This document shows positions 26,620 through 33,619 of a DNA stretch of 64,000 nt, in pieces. The notes beneath the pieces were generated by a model. That model saw nothing but the letters and a program-made list of their open reading frames with translations. It ran no database searches and had not been told where the DNA came from. The stretch spans positions 124,001 to 188,000 of the forward strand of contig DAOULV010000030.1 of the NCBI GenBank assembly GCA_034416335.1, in the 5' to 3' direction. The DNA is from MGML01 sp034416335 (GTDB lineage: Bacteria > Chloroflexota > Dehalococcoidia > Dehalococcoidales > UBA2162). How positions within the stretch are numbered: the first letter of the stretch is position 1; every line of letters starts with the position of its first letter. A program made the position numbers and the translations under genes.

Positions 26620-26648
26620 TTGACAGATAGAGTATGTCTTTGTATAAT
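26620..26648 (+). promoter_or_regulatory. Fully consensus sigma70 promoter of the tetR-ABC operon
   Basis: TTGACA (26620-26625) and TATAAT (26643-26648) separated by exactly 17 nt. Its -10 box is overlapped by the palindrome at 26646-26673. Confidence 0.9.
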
Positions 26649-26673
26649 AATGAATGAATATTCATTCATTATT
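26646..26673. promoter_or_regulatory. Perfect 28-bp palindromic operator
   Basis: All 28 bases form a perfect inverted repeat centred between 26659 and 26660, with core TGAATGAATATTCATTCA. It overlaps the last three bases of the -10 box and covers the expected start of transcription, so a bound dimer would block transcription. The core fits the Bacillus subtilis FadR consensus (TGAATGAMTANTCATTCA) at every defined position; related TetR proteins bind similar sites. The TetR gene starts 18 nt downstream, which points to autorepression. Confidence 0.88.
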
Positions 26674-26690
26674 TCTAATAGAGGAAAAGA

Positions 26691-27344
26691 GTGGCAAGAG
26701 AAGAGAGAAAGAAGCTCATAACAAGGCAGAGGGAAGCCCAGATACTGGAGGCTGCGCTGGAAGTGTTTTCCGCCAGAGGCTTCGGGGCGGCTACCGTTCC
26801 CGAAATTGCTGAACGAGCCGGGCTGGCTGTCGGTTCCATCTATAATTATTTTCCGAGTAAACGTGAGTTGTTTGTCGGGGTAATAAAGTATTTCATTCTG
26901 AACGCCCCTTTAATGAACCTTATCGACGAGCTTCCCAAAGGAGATATTGCTGCTACATTCACCCGGATAATGCATAACCGAATGAATCTCATAGACAGTA
27001 AAGATATATCAAGGATTCCTTTCCTTATGGCGGAAGTCCAGCGTGACCCGGAACTGAAAACTCTCTGGTCTAAAGAACTACTGCAGCCATTTTTATCAAA
27101 GATAGAGGGGATATACAGGAACCTGGCTGAAAATATCGGCAGAGATGATATCGATCCGGCTATCATGGTCAGGATAGTCGGTGGAATGATACTGGGTTTT
27201 TTGATGTTCAGGATAATGGAGGGCGAGGATTCCCCGGTATATGAGCTGCCGAGAGAAAAGATAACCGAAGACCTGGTTAATTTCCTGATGTTCGGACTCT
27301 ATGGCAAGAAGGTTAACGAAGACACCCGGAGGAACGACCTATGA
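26691..27344 (+). CDS. TetR/AcrR family transcriptional repressor
   Basis: 217 residues, GTG start with GAGG upstream. N-terminal helix-turn-helix: I-L-E-A-A-L-E-V-F-S-A-R-G-F then V-P-E-I-A-E-R-A-G-L-A-V-G-S-I-Y-N-Y-F-P-S-K-R-E-L at about residues 18-58, the classical TetR pattern. The C-terminal ligand-binding part is helical and hydrophobic. The palindrome at 26646-26673 just upstream is its likely operator. The stop overlaps the start of the ABC ATPase gene by 4 nt (ATGA), so it probably controls that exporter together with itself. The ligand could be a fatty acyl-CoA or a drug. Confidence 0.92.
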   Translation: MAREERKKLITRQREAQILEAALEVFSARGFGAATVPEIAERAGLAVGSIYNYFPSKRELFVGVIKYFILNAPLMNLIDELPKGDIAATFTRIMHNRMNLIDSKDISRIPFLMAEVQRDPELKTLWSKELLQPFLSKIEGIYRNLAENIGRDDIDPAIMVRIVGGMILGFLMFRIMEGEDSPVYELPREKITEDLVNFLMFGLYGKKVNEDTRRNDL

Positions 27345-28090
27345 ATGAGAAAGCCGTTACTATTGAAGGCCTGGAATTCAAGTACGGGAAACTGGAGGTA
27401 ATAAACGGTCTGTCTCTGGAAATACCTGCAGGTACCAGCTTCGGGCTGCTGGGTCCCAATGGTTCGGGTAAGACGACTCTTATCAAGCTGCTCGTGGGAC
27501 TCCTTAAACCCGCACACGGCAGCATCCGGTGCCTGGGACAGCGGCCTTCACCGGCAAATGCTAAACTGCGCGGATATATGCCGCAGCTCCCGGCTTTGTA
27601 TACCGAACTTTCTGTCAGGCATAATATCGATTTCTTCGCCCGTATCTACGGATTGAAGAATAAGAAACAGAGAGAAGAAAGAGTGGATGAAATCATCAAG
27701 TTGGTGGACCTCTGGGACAAGAGAAAAACCCAGGTTATGCATCTCAGCGGGGGAATGAAACAGCGGGTCAGTCTCGGCTGTGCTATCGTCCATAGACCAC
27801 CTCTCATCTTTCTGGATGAGCCGACAGTGGGCCTGGACCCCGATGTCAGGGTGAATTTCTGGGAGTATTTCAAGACTTTGACCGACAGCGGTTCGACAAT
27901 CATCGTTTCCAGCCATACCATGGACGACGCGGCGCACTGCGATAAACTCGTCTTTCTGAGACAGGGGAGAGTGATAGCCCTCGGAACACCGGATGAACTG
28001 AGGATGTCCACCGGTGATAAAAATGCCAGTCTTGAAGACGCTTTCCTGTACTTTATTAGAAAGAGCGAGGAGGTGAAAAATGTTCAGTAA
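27341..28090 (+). CDS. ABC exporter ATP-binding protein
   Basis: 249 residues. Walker A G-P-N-G-S-G-K-T-T at about residues 38-46, Q-loop M-P-Q-L-P, signature L-S-G-G-M-K-Q-R at about 134-141, Walker B L-I-F-L-D-E-P-T with D-loop near 155-165, and switch His in S-S-H-T-M-D-D. This is the type found with ABC-2 permeases for drug, lipid or sodium export. It is translationally coupled to the tetR gene before it (4 nt) and to the permease after it (11 nt). Confidence 0.94.
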   Translation: MNEKAVTIEGLEFKYGKLEVINGLSLEIPAGTSFGLLGPNGSGKTTLIKLLVGLLKPAHGSIRCLGQRPSPANAKLRGYMPQLPALYTELSVRHNIDFFARIYGLKNKKQREERVDEIIKLVDLWDKRKTQVMHLSGGMKQRVSLGCAIVHRPPLIFLDEPTVGLDPDVRVNFWEYFKTLTDSGSTIIVSSHTMDDAAHCDKLVFLRQGRVIALGTPDELRMSTGDKNASLEDAFLYFIRKSEEVKNVQ

Positions 28091-28814
28091 TTCTTTCAGT
28101 ATAGCAAACAGAATTGCCAATCAGCTTATACGCGACCGCCGCACACTGGGATTACTGGTATTCGCTCCTCTACTTATAGCCAGCATTGTAGGAGTGGCCA
28201 CGCCTGAGAAACAGATGCTGGACTATACTGCTCCGGCGGTGCTGGCAATGCTGATACTGTTCTTCGGATTTCTACTGACCGGAATCAGTTTCCAGAGGGA
28301 ACGTTCGCAGGGCACCCTGGAGCGCATTCTGGCCGCACCGGTATCCAGGCTTGATATCGTCGGAGGATACCTGTTAGGTTTCCTCCTTTTCGCCCTGGCA
28401 CAAACACTGATTATCTTTTTTTATATGGTCTACGTGCTCAATATAAATTACCAGGGTGAAATATGGCAGATAATAATATTCCAGGCGATAGTCGGCATCG
28501 GTGCTGTCTGCCTTGGTACCTTCGCATCTACTTTTGCCAGAAACGAGTTCCAGATTGCACAGTTTATTCCGATATTCATACTTCCCCAGTTTTTCCTATG
28601 CGGCCTGTTATGGCCGGTGGAACAGCTTCCCGAATACCTGCAGTGGGTGGCGAAATTTCTGCCGCTGACTTACGCTGTAGACGGACTTCGTGAGATTATG
28701 CTATACGGTGGTAATCTGGTAGACGTTTGGGTAGAACTGTCGGTGCTGGTCGGGTTTGGAGTATTAATGTCCATACTGGCGGCTCTGTCATTGAGAAGAG
28801 GCTCCGTCGGGTAA
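28080..28814 (+). CDS. ABC-2 type exporter permease
   Basis: 244 residues with six hydrophobic segments (near residues 20-38, 58-78, 105-130, 135-160, 167-185, 218-238). The amphipathic S-F-Q-R-E-R-S-Q-G-T-L-E-R-I-L-A-A-P motif between helices 2 and 3 and the P-Q-F-F-L-C-G-L-L-W-P-V-E-Q-L-P segment are hallmarks of ABC-2 transporters. It pairs with the ATPase gene that overlaps it by 11 nt. Substrate unknown. Confidence 0.92.
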   Translation: MFSNSFSIANRIANQLIRDRRTLGLLVFAPLLIASIVGVATPEKQMLDYTAPAVLAMLILFFGFLLTGISFQRERSQGTLERILAAPVSRLDIVGGYLLGFLLFALAQTLIIFFYMVYVLNINYQGEIWQIIIFQAIVGIGAVCLGTFASTFARNEFQIAQFIPIFILPQFFLCGLLWPVEQLPEYLQWVAKFLPLTYAVDGLREIMLYGGNLVDVWVELSVLVGFGVLMSILAALSLRRGSVG

Positions 28815-28949
28815 CTCTTTTAGCAGACCATTGATGGTTGAACAAACGGTATGAAAGCCGGAGATATACTGTGCCTGCGATTTTCCACCGAATCAAGTCG
28901 TTTATGGTAGAATAAAGCGAATATCAAGATATCGGAAAGAATAGAAAAT

Positions 28950-30020
28950 ATGTGGGAAAAACTCAAACAGGCAGATAAACGGTACCGTGAAATTGAAGAA
29001 GAGATTGCACGCCCCGAGGTAGCGACCAATCCCGACCAGCTGCAAAAGCTGGCAAAGGAGAGGGCAGGGATCGAGGACGTAGTTAACATGTACCGCGAGT
29101 ACGAAGAGACATCCAAGTCGCTGGAAGAAACTCAGGAAATGCTCGATGACGACCTCGATGAAGAGATGAAGGCGATGGTGAAGCAGGAGATAGAAGCCCT
29201 GCAGGGTAAACTCGACGAACTGGTTGAAGACCTGCAGGCTGCATTGATACCCAGAGATGAGAATGACGCCAAGGATATAATCATGGAAATCCGCGCCGGT
29301 GCCGGTGGAGACGAAGCCGGGCTGTTTGCATCCGACCTTTTCAGGATGTACAGCCGGTATGCTCAGGCACATAACTGGAGCGTGGAGATTATCAATACGA
29401 ATGAAAGTGGTATCGGCGGATTCAAGGAAGTCGTTTTCGAGGTTAAGGGTAAGGGAGTGTACAGTCGACTGAAATATGAAAGGGGAGTTCACCGCGTGCA
29501 GCGAGTCCCGGTAACCGAGTCATCAGGCAGGATTCATACTTCAACGGCAACAGTTGCCGTACTTCCGGAAGCGGATGAAGTGGACGTGGATATCAATAGT
29601 GATGATCTGAGGATAGATATCTTTCACAGCGGAGGAGCCGGCGGGCAGAATGTCAATAAGGTAGCCACGGCGGTACGCATCACTCACATTCCCACCGGCA
29701 TTGTAACGGTATGCCAGGACGAGAGATCCCAGTTGAGGAATAAGAACAAGGCACTGGCGGTACTGCGTGCCCGTCTGCTCGATATCGAAAAGACGAAACA
29801 GGAAGCCGAGATGGGTAAAGAGCGCCGCTCTCAACTTGGCACGGGAGACCGTTCCGAAAAAATACGCACCTATAATTTCCCGCAGGACCGCGTCACTGAC
29901 CACAGAATCGGCTTAAGCCTTCATAATATCGAGGGTATCCTCGAAGGTAACCTGGACGAACTTATAGATGCCTTGGCGACGGACGAACGCGCCAGAATGC
30001 TGCAGGAGCAGCTTGCGTGA
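28950..30020 (+). CDS. prfA: Peptide chain release factor 1
   Basis: 356 residues, normal length. RF1 recognises UAA and UAG stop codons and triggers peptide release. The G-G-Q catalytic motif is at about residue 230-232 inside S-G-G-A-G-G-Q-N-V-N-K. The codon-reading P-x-T tripeptide is P-V-T near residue 187, in the context R-V-Q-R-V-P-V-T-E-S-S-G-R-I-H-T-S. N-terminal coiled-coil domain 1 is intact. The next gene, its methyltransferase prmC, starts at a GTGA overlap, the usual bacterial pairing. Upstream a TGGTAGAAT at about 28907 looks like an extended -10 element. Confidence 0.96.
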   Translation: MWEKLKQADKRYREIEEEIARPEVATNPDQLQKLAKERAGIEDVVNMYREYEETSKSLEETQEMLDDDLDEEMKAMVKQEIEALQGKLDELVEDLQAALIPRDENDAKDIIMEIRAGAGGDEAGLFASDLFRMYSRYAQAHNWSVEIINTNESGIGGFKEVVFEVKGKGVYSRLKYERGVHRVQRVPVTESSGRIHTSTATVAVLPEADEVDVDINSDDLRIDIFHSGGAGGQNVNKVATAVRITHIPTGIVTVCQDERSQLRNKNKALAVLRARLLDIEKTKQEAEMGKERRSQLGTGDRSEKIRTYNFPQDRVTDHRIGLSLHNIEGILEGNLDELIDALATDERARMLQEQLA

Positions 30021-30877
30021 ACCTGCAGCAGGTGCTCCAGGAAGCCAGAGATATTCTTATCAGTGGAAATATCGAAGATGCCGTCCTTGAGTGCGAAGTG
30101 CTGCTGATGCATGTCCTGAAAATCAGCCGGACGACGTTGCACACAGATACGGAATGCGAATTAACCCCGGCGCAGTACGAAGAATATATTTCTCTCGTCC
30201 GGCGACGCCTTGACGGCGAGCCTTCCGCGTATATAACCGGAAACAGGGAGTTTTTCGGCCTGGATTTTTATGTGACTCCGGCTGTGCTGATACCGAGGCC
30301 GGAAACCGAACTCCTGGTTGAAAAAGTAATTTCCTTGGCAGGAGAGCGTTCCTGCAGGACTATGGTTGACGTTGGGACAGGTTCCGGAGTCGTGGCTGTT
30401 TGCATGGCATTGAATCTTATCGAAACGGTGATTTATGCAACGGATATTTCAGGAGCGGCTCTCGATGTAGCTCTTGAGAACTGCCGGAGACATAATGTCG
30501 AAGACAGGATAACTCTGCTTGAAGGAGATATGCTGGAACCTCTACCGGAGCCTGTCGATATGATAGTGGCCAATTTACCCTACGTTCGGAAGACCGACCT
30601 GCAGGGAGTAAATACCATTGGCTACGAGCCTGAGATTGCTCTTAACGGCGGTGGAGACGGACTGCAGTATGTTGTCAGACTTATCAGGCAGTCATTAAGT
30701 AAACTGTTGCGGGGCGGTTCGATACTGCTTGAAGTCGGCGAGGGGCAGAGTGAAGCCGCATCCCGGCAACTCGAGAGTATGTACCCTTACGGCGATGTGG
30801 ATATATTCCCCGACCTGGCAGGAATTGAAAGAGTAGTGAGATTAACTCTTCCGCAAGCAATCCGCGTAGATACTTGA
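30017..30877 (+). CDS. prmC: Release-factor glutamine N5-methyltransferase
   Basis: 286 residues, GTG start overlapping the prfA stop (GTGA). PrmC/HemK methylates the glutamine of the GGQ motif in release factors. N-terminal helical domain (about 1-85, with Y-I-T-G-N-R-E-F-F-G), then the SAM domain with V-D-V-G-T-G-S-G-V-V-A near 118-128. The catalytic N-P-P-Y motif appears as N-L-P-Y (about 185-188), a variant also seen in related enzymes. Length is normal. Confidence 0.94.
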   Translation: MNLQQVLQEARDILISGNIEDAVLECEVLLMHVLKISRTTLHTDTECELTPAQYEEYISLVRRRLDGEPSAYITGNREFFGLDFYVTPAVLIPRPETELLVEKVISLAGERSCRTMVDVGTGSGVVAVCMALNLIETVIYATDISGAALDVALENCRRHNVEDRITLLEGDMLEPLPEPVDMIVANLPYVRKTDLQGVNTIGYEPEIALNGGGDGLQYVVRLIRQSLSKLLRGGSILLEVGEGQSEAASRQLESMYPYGDVDIFPDLAGIERVVRLTLPQAIRVDT

Positions 30878-30936
30878 CCGAAATCGGAAATGATGCTATT
30901 ATTCGGGATGTAATTTTTATGTTTAAGGGGGCGTTA

Positions 30937-31171
30937 ATGTTAGAGCAAGTCGAATACACATTCAGCGGGATTATCGTACCCCGGCACGTTTCCTGTTAGA
31001 GACCAGGTTACTATCGGTGATCTACAGGCCGTTCTTCCGGGAATGGTCTTTTTTCTTATCGACACAGAAATTTCAGAGCCACATGCACAGGCCGCGGGTA
31101 TGGTTTACCGCGGCTTTCTTATTTCCACGAATGATACGATCGATGTTTTAGCATCGGTGGATCTGTATTAA
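30937..31171 (+). pseudogene. Small unknown gene split by a one-base frameshift
   Basis: ATG at 30937, about 5 nt after an AAGGGGG ribosome-binding-like sequence, opens a frame MLEQVEYTFSGIIVP that stops after 20 codons at 30999. The +1 frame continues as F-P-V-R-D-Q-V-T-I-G-D-L-Q-A-V-L-P-G with no stop for about 60 codons until TAA at 31171, with purine-rich first codon positions. Removing one C from the run of four at 30979-30982 joins the two into a beta-rich protein of about 77 residues. Either a pseudogene, a programmed shift or a sequencing error. The family is unknown. Two terminator-like hairpins lie inside the second half, which weakens the case. Confidence 0.45.
31027..31055 (+). 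terminator. Possible rho-independent terminator after prmC
   Basis: 8-bp stem with two G-U pairs, loop TTCCGG, followed by six T and C. It lies 150 nt after prmC and inside the open stretch of the frameshifted small gene. A second 7-bp GCCGCGG/CCGCGGC hairpin followed by TTTCTTATTT is at 31091-31123. Confidence 0.5.
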
Positions 31172-31194
31172 ACCAAATTCACTGGAAAGAATGT

Positions 31195-31599
31195 ATGAAT
31201 GATAAAAAATCTCATAAACATAAAGATAATAAAAGTCAAGACAGGAACCCGGGCAGCCATTTTACCTGTTGTTTTTGCGGCCGTTCCGTGTCAAACACTT
31301 CTTTGGGAACAAGAAACAGGAATCATTGTCCTTGGTGTCTGAGAAGTATCCACCTTGATGAACATCTCGGTGATCGCAAGTCGTCTTGTAAAGGTATCAT
31401 GGAGCCTATTGCGATATCAGTGCGAAAGGGAGAATGGATTCTTATTCACAGGTGTAATGATTGCGGCACACTGAAAGCGAATCGAATTGCAGGAGATGAT
31501 AATGAAATGGCTCTTTTATCACTGGCAGTCCGTCCTGTAGCCCAACCACCATTTCCCCTGGATGGATTATTCCCGTATATATCGCCTGATCCTGATTAG
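31195..31599 (+). CDS. RNHCP domain zinc-binding protein
   Basis: 134 residues. After a basic N-terminus, four paired Cys/His clusters are visible: F-T-C-C-F-C-G (about 24), R-N-H-C-P-W-C-L (about 42), the C-K-G-I-M-E-P-I region (about 64) and H-R-C-N-D-C-G (about 85), followed by N-R-I-A-G-D-D-N. The R-N-H-C-P-x-C-L and N-R-I-A-G-D-D-N signatures define the RNHCP domain. Predicted zinc ribbon protein, molecular role unknown. It is isolated, between the prfA region and etfBA. Confidence 0.85.
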   Translation: MNDKKSHKHKDNKSQDRNPGSHFTCCFCGRSVSNTSLGTRNRNHCPWCLRSIHLDEHLGDRKSSCKGIMEPIAISVRKGEWILIHRCNDCGTLKANRIAGDDNEMALLSLAVRPVAQPPFPLDGLFPYISPDPD

Positions 31600-31695
31600 C
31601 ATTTTCGAGTTGACGCATATCATTTAATATTGATATTATTCTCTAGGGTATTTTCCCCATCCACTTAATATAAAGCGTAAAGGAGTATGTCTGCT

Positions 31696-32496
31696 ATGAA
31701 CATGATTGTGTGCTGCAAGCAGGTAGTAGACCCGGAAGCCCCGCCGGCGAGTTTCAGGGTTGATACTTCAACAAACAAAGTAGTCCCCCCGCAGGGAATA
31801 CCGCCGGTAATCAGTCCTTTCGATGAGAACGCTCTCGAGGCGGCGCTTAAGGTAAAGGACGCGCAGGGCGGTAAAATCACCGTGATATCACTGGGTAATA
31901 ACCTGTTGCGGGATGTCGTTAAGAAACCCCTGTCGATGGGTGCCGACGAACTGGTTTTGCTTGAAGATGAAGCATACGATGAAGGTGATGCATGGTCGGT
32001 TGCGTATGCAATATCCATGGCAATAAAGAAAATCGGCGAGTATGACCTGATATTTTGCGGCCGGCAGGCTGCCGACTGGGATAACGGCCAGGTAGGGTCC
32101 GGTATTGCGGAAATACTGGGACTGCCCAGCGTCACTCTAGCCAAGAAAGTCGAGCCGGAAGATGGTAAAGCCAGGGTGGAACGAGTTACAGCCGATGGCT
32201 ATGATGTAATCGAAGTATCGCTGCCGGCAGTCGTTACGGTAAGCAATGAACTTGGCGAAGCCAGATACCCTACAATCAAGGGGATTATGGCGGCCAAGAA
32301 GAAAGAACCCATAGTATGGAAGCCTGCCGATTTGGAGGTCGATGCAGGCCAGCTTGGAGGCTCCGGTAGACGTACCAAGCTGCTCAAGTTGTTCCAGCCT
32401 GTCCGCGAGGGTAAATGCGAGATAATCGAAGGAGAGAGTCCGGAGGAGACGGCGGAAAAGCTGGCAATGAAACTCAGGGAAGTAAAAGTATTATAA
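31696..32496 (+). CDS. etfB: Electron transfer flavoprotein beta subunit
   Basis: 266 residues from the ATG at 31696; an ATG at 31687 lies only 1 nt from the AGGAG, too close, so the later start is preferred. EtfB binds AMP or, in bifurcating forms, a second FAD. Family features are V-C-C-K-Q-V-V-D-P-E, A-L-K-V-K-D, a G-A-D-E-L-V-L motif, and C-G-R-Q-A-A-D-W-D-N-G-Q-V-G (about 118-132), followed by A-V-V-T-V-S-N-E-L-G-E-A-R-Y-P. It forms a heterodimer with EtfA (32556). It feeds electrons from acyl-CoA dehydrogenases or similar into the membrane. Confidence 0.92.
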   Translation: MNMIVCCKQVVDPEAPPASFRVDTSTNKVVPPQGIPPVISPFDENALEAALKVKDAQGGKITVISLGNNLLRDVVKKPLSMGADELVLLEDEAYDEGDAWSVAYAISMAIKKIGEYDLIFCGRQAADWDNGQVGSGIAEILGLPSVTLAKKVEPEDGKARVERVTADGYDVIEVSLPAVVTVSNELGEARYPTIKGIMAAKKKEPIVWKPADLEVDAGQLGGSGRRTKLLKLFQPVREGKCEIIEGESPEETAEKLAMKLREVKVL

Positions 32497-32555
32497 AACT
32501 GAAATTTACTACCGCGGAATGTAATATTCGAGCGGCATAAACAGGAGGAAAACGG

Positions 32556-33551
32556 ATGGCTGATAATAAAGGAGTAATGATACTCGGAGAGGTTATCGAA
32601 GGAAACCTGAGTTCCATATCCACAGAGTTGCTCGGGTGCGGCAGAAAGCTTGCCGACGAACTCGGGCAGGAACTCAGTGCGCTGCTTATCGGCGGCGAGG
32701 TCAGCGGGAACGCCCAGGATGCTATAGCCTACGGAGCCGATAAGGTTTATATAGTCGAGGATGCACTGCTCGGTGATTACCAGGCTGATTCTTATGTTGC
32801 AGCGGCGGAAAAAGCTGCCAGAGAAGTCAATCCTGCTATTATTCTGATGGGACAGACTTCCATTGGGAGCGATATCGCACCGAGGCTTGCCTTCAGGCTT
32901 GAAACAGCGGCAGTCCTGGACTGCATTGCCCTCGAAATAGACTCCGATTCGAAAAGACTTCTACAGACCAAGCCGGTTTACGGCGGTAACGCTCAGGCGA
33001 TATATGTCACGGATACCGATCCCCAGATAGCCACGGTCAGGGCTAAATCGATGACTCCCCTGGAGAAAGACGATTCGAAACAGGGTGAGGTTGTAAAGAT
33101 TGAAGCAGGTATCAATGCTTCCATGATAAGGACGACGGTACTGGATAAGGTGAAAGAAGAGGTGGAAGGGGTTAAGCTAGAAGATGCCACGGTGATTGTT
33201 ACCGGCGGCAGGGGTATCGGCGGAGAAGAAGGATTTAAGGAACTCGAAGAGCTGGCAAAGATACTGAAAGGCGCTGTTGGTGCGAGCCGCCCGGCATGCG
33301 ATAACGGATGGATGTCAGATAAATCGCAGGTGGGACTTACCGGTAAAATCGTTACACCGGACCTTTATATAGCGGTTGGTGTTTCCGGTGCCAGCCAGCA
33401 TATGGCAGGATGCTCCGGTTCAAAGACCATAGTTGCTATAAACAAGGATTCCGAGGCTAATATTTTCAGGATGGCCCATTTCGGAGTGGTCGGCGACTGG
33501 AAAAAGATTATGCCGGCTTTCAAGGAAAAGGTGAAAGAACTCGTTTCGTAG
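32556..33551 (+). CDS. etfA: Electron transfer flavoprotein alpha subunit
   Basis: 331 residues. The C-terminal FAD domain has G-G-R-G-I-G-G-E-E-G-F, S-R-P-A-C-D-N-G-W-M (FAD-binding Arg near 247), Q-V-G-L-T-G-K-I-V-T-P-D-L-Y-I-A-V-G-V-S-G-A-S-Q-H and N-K-D-S-E-A-N-I-F. It sits 60 nt behind etfB with AGGAGG 8 nt before the ATG. The pair, without nearby acyl-CoA dehydrogenase or Fix/ETF-QO genes, gives no direct clue to electron bifurcation. A strong terminator follows. Confidence 0.94.
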   Translation: MADNKGVMILGEVIEGNLSSISTELLGCGRKLADELGQELSALLIGGEVSGNAQDAIAYGADKVYIVEDALLGDYQADSYVAAAEKAAREVNPAIILMGQTSIGSDIAPRLAFRLETAAVLDCIALEIDSDSKRLLQTKPVYGGNAQAIYVTDTDPQIATVRAKSMTPLEKDDSKQGEVVKIEAGINASMIRTTVLDKVKEEVEGVKLEDATVIVTGGRGIGGEEGFKELEELAKILKGAVGASRPACDNGWMSDKSQVGLTGKIVTPDLYIAVGVSGASQHMAGCSGSKTIVAINKDSEANIFRMAHFGVVGDWKKIMPAFKEKVKELVS

Positions 33552-33576
33552 GTTAAAATATATATGGAAATAGATA

Positions 33577-33606
33577 AGGAGTCCCGGTTAATCGGGACTC
33601 CTTTTT
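33577..33606 (+). terminator. Rho-independent terminator after etfA
   Basis: 10-bp perfect stem AGGAGTCCCG/CGGGACTCCT with a GTTAAT loop and a short T-run, 26 nt after the stop. It also sits 14 nt beyond the end of the convergent EF-G-like gene and could serve both directions. Confidence 0.88.
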
Positions 33607-33619
33607 AGTAGATAGTAAA

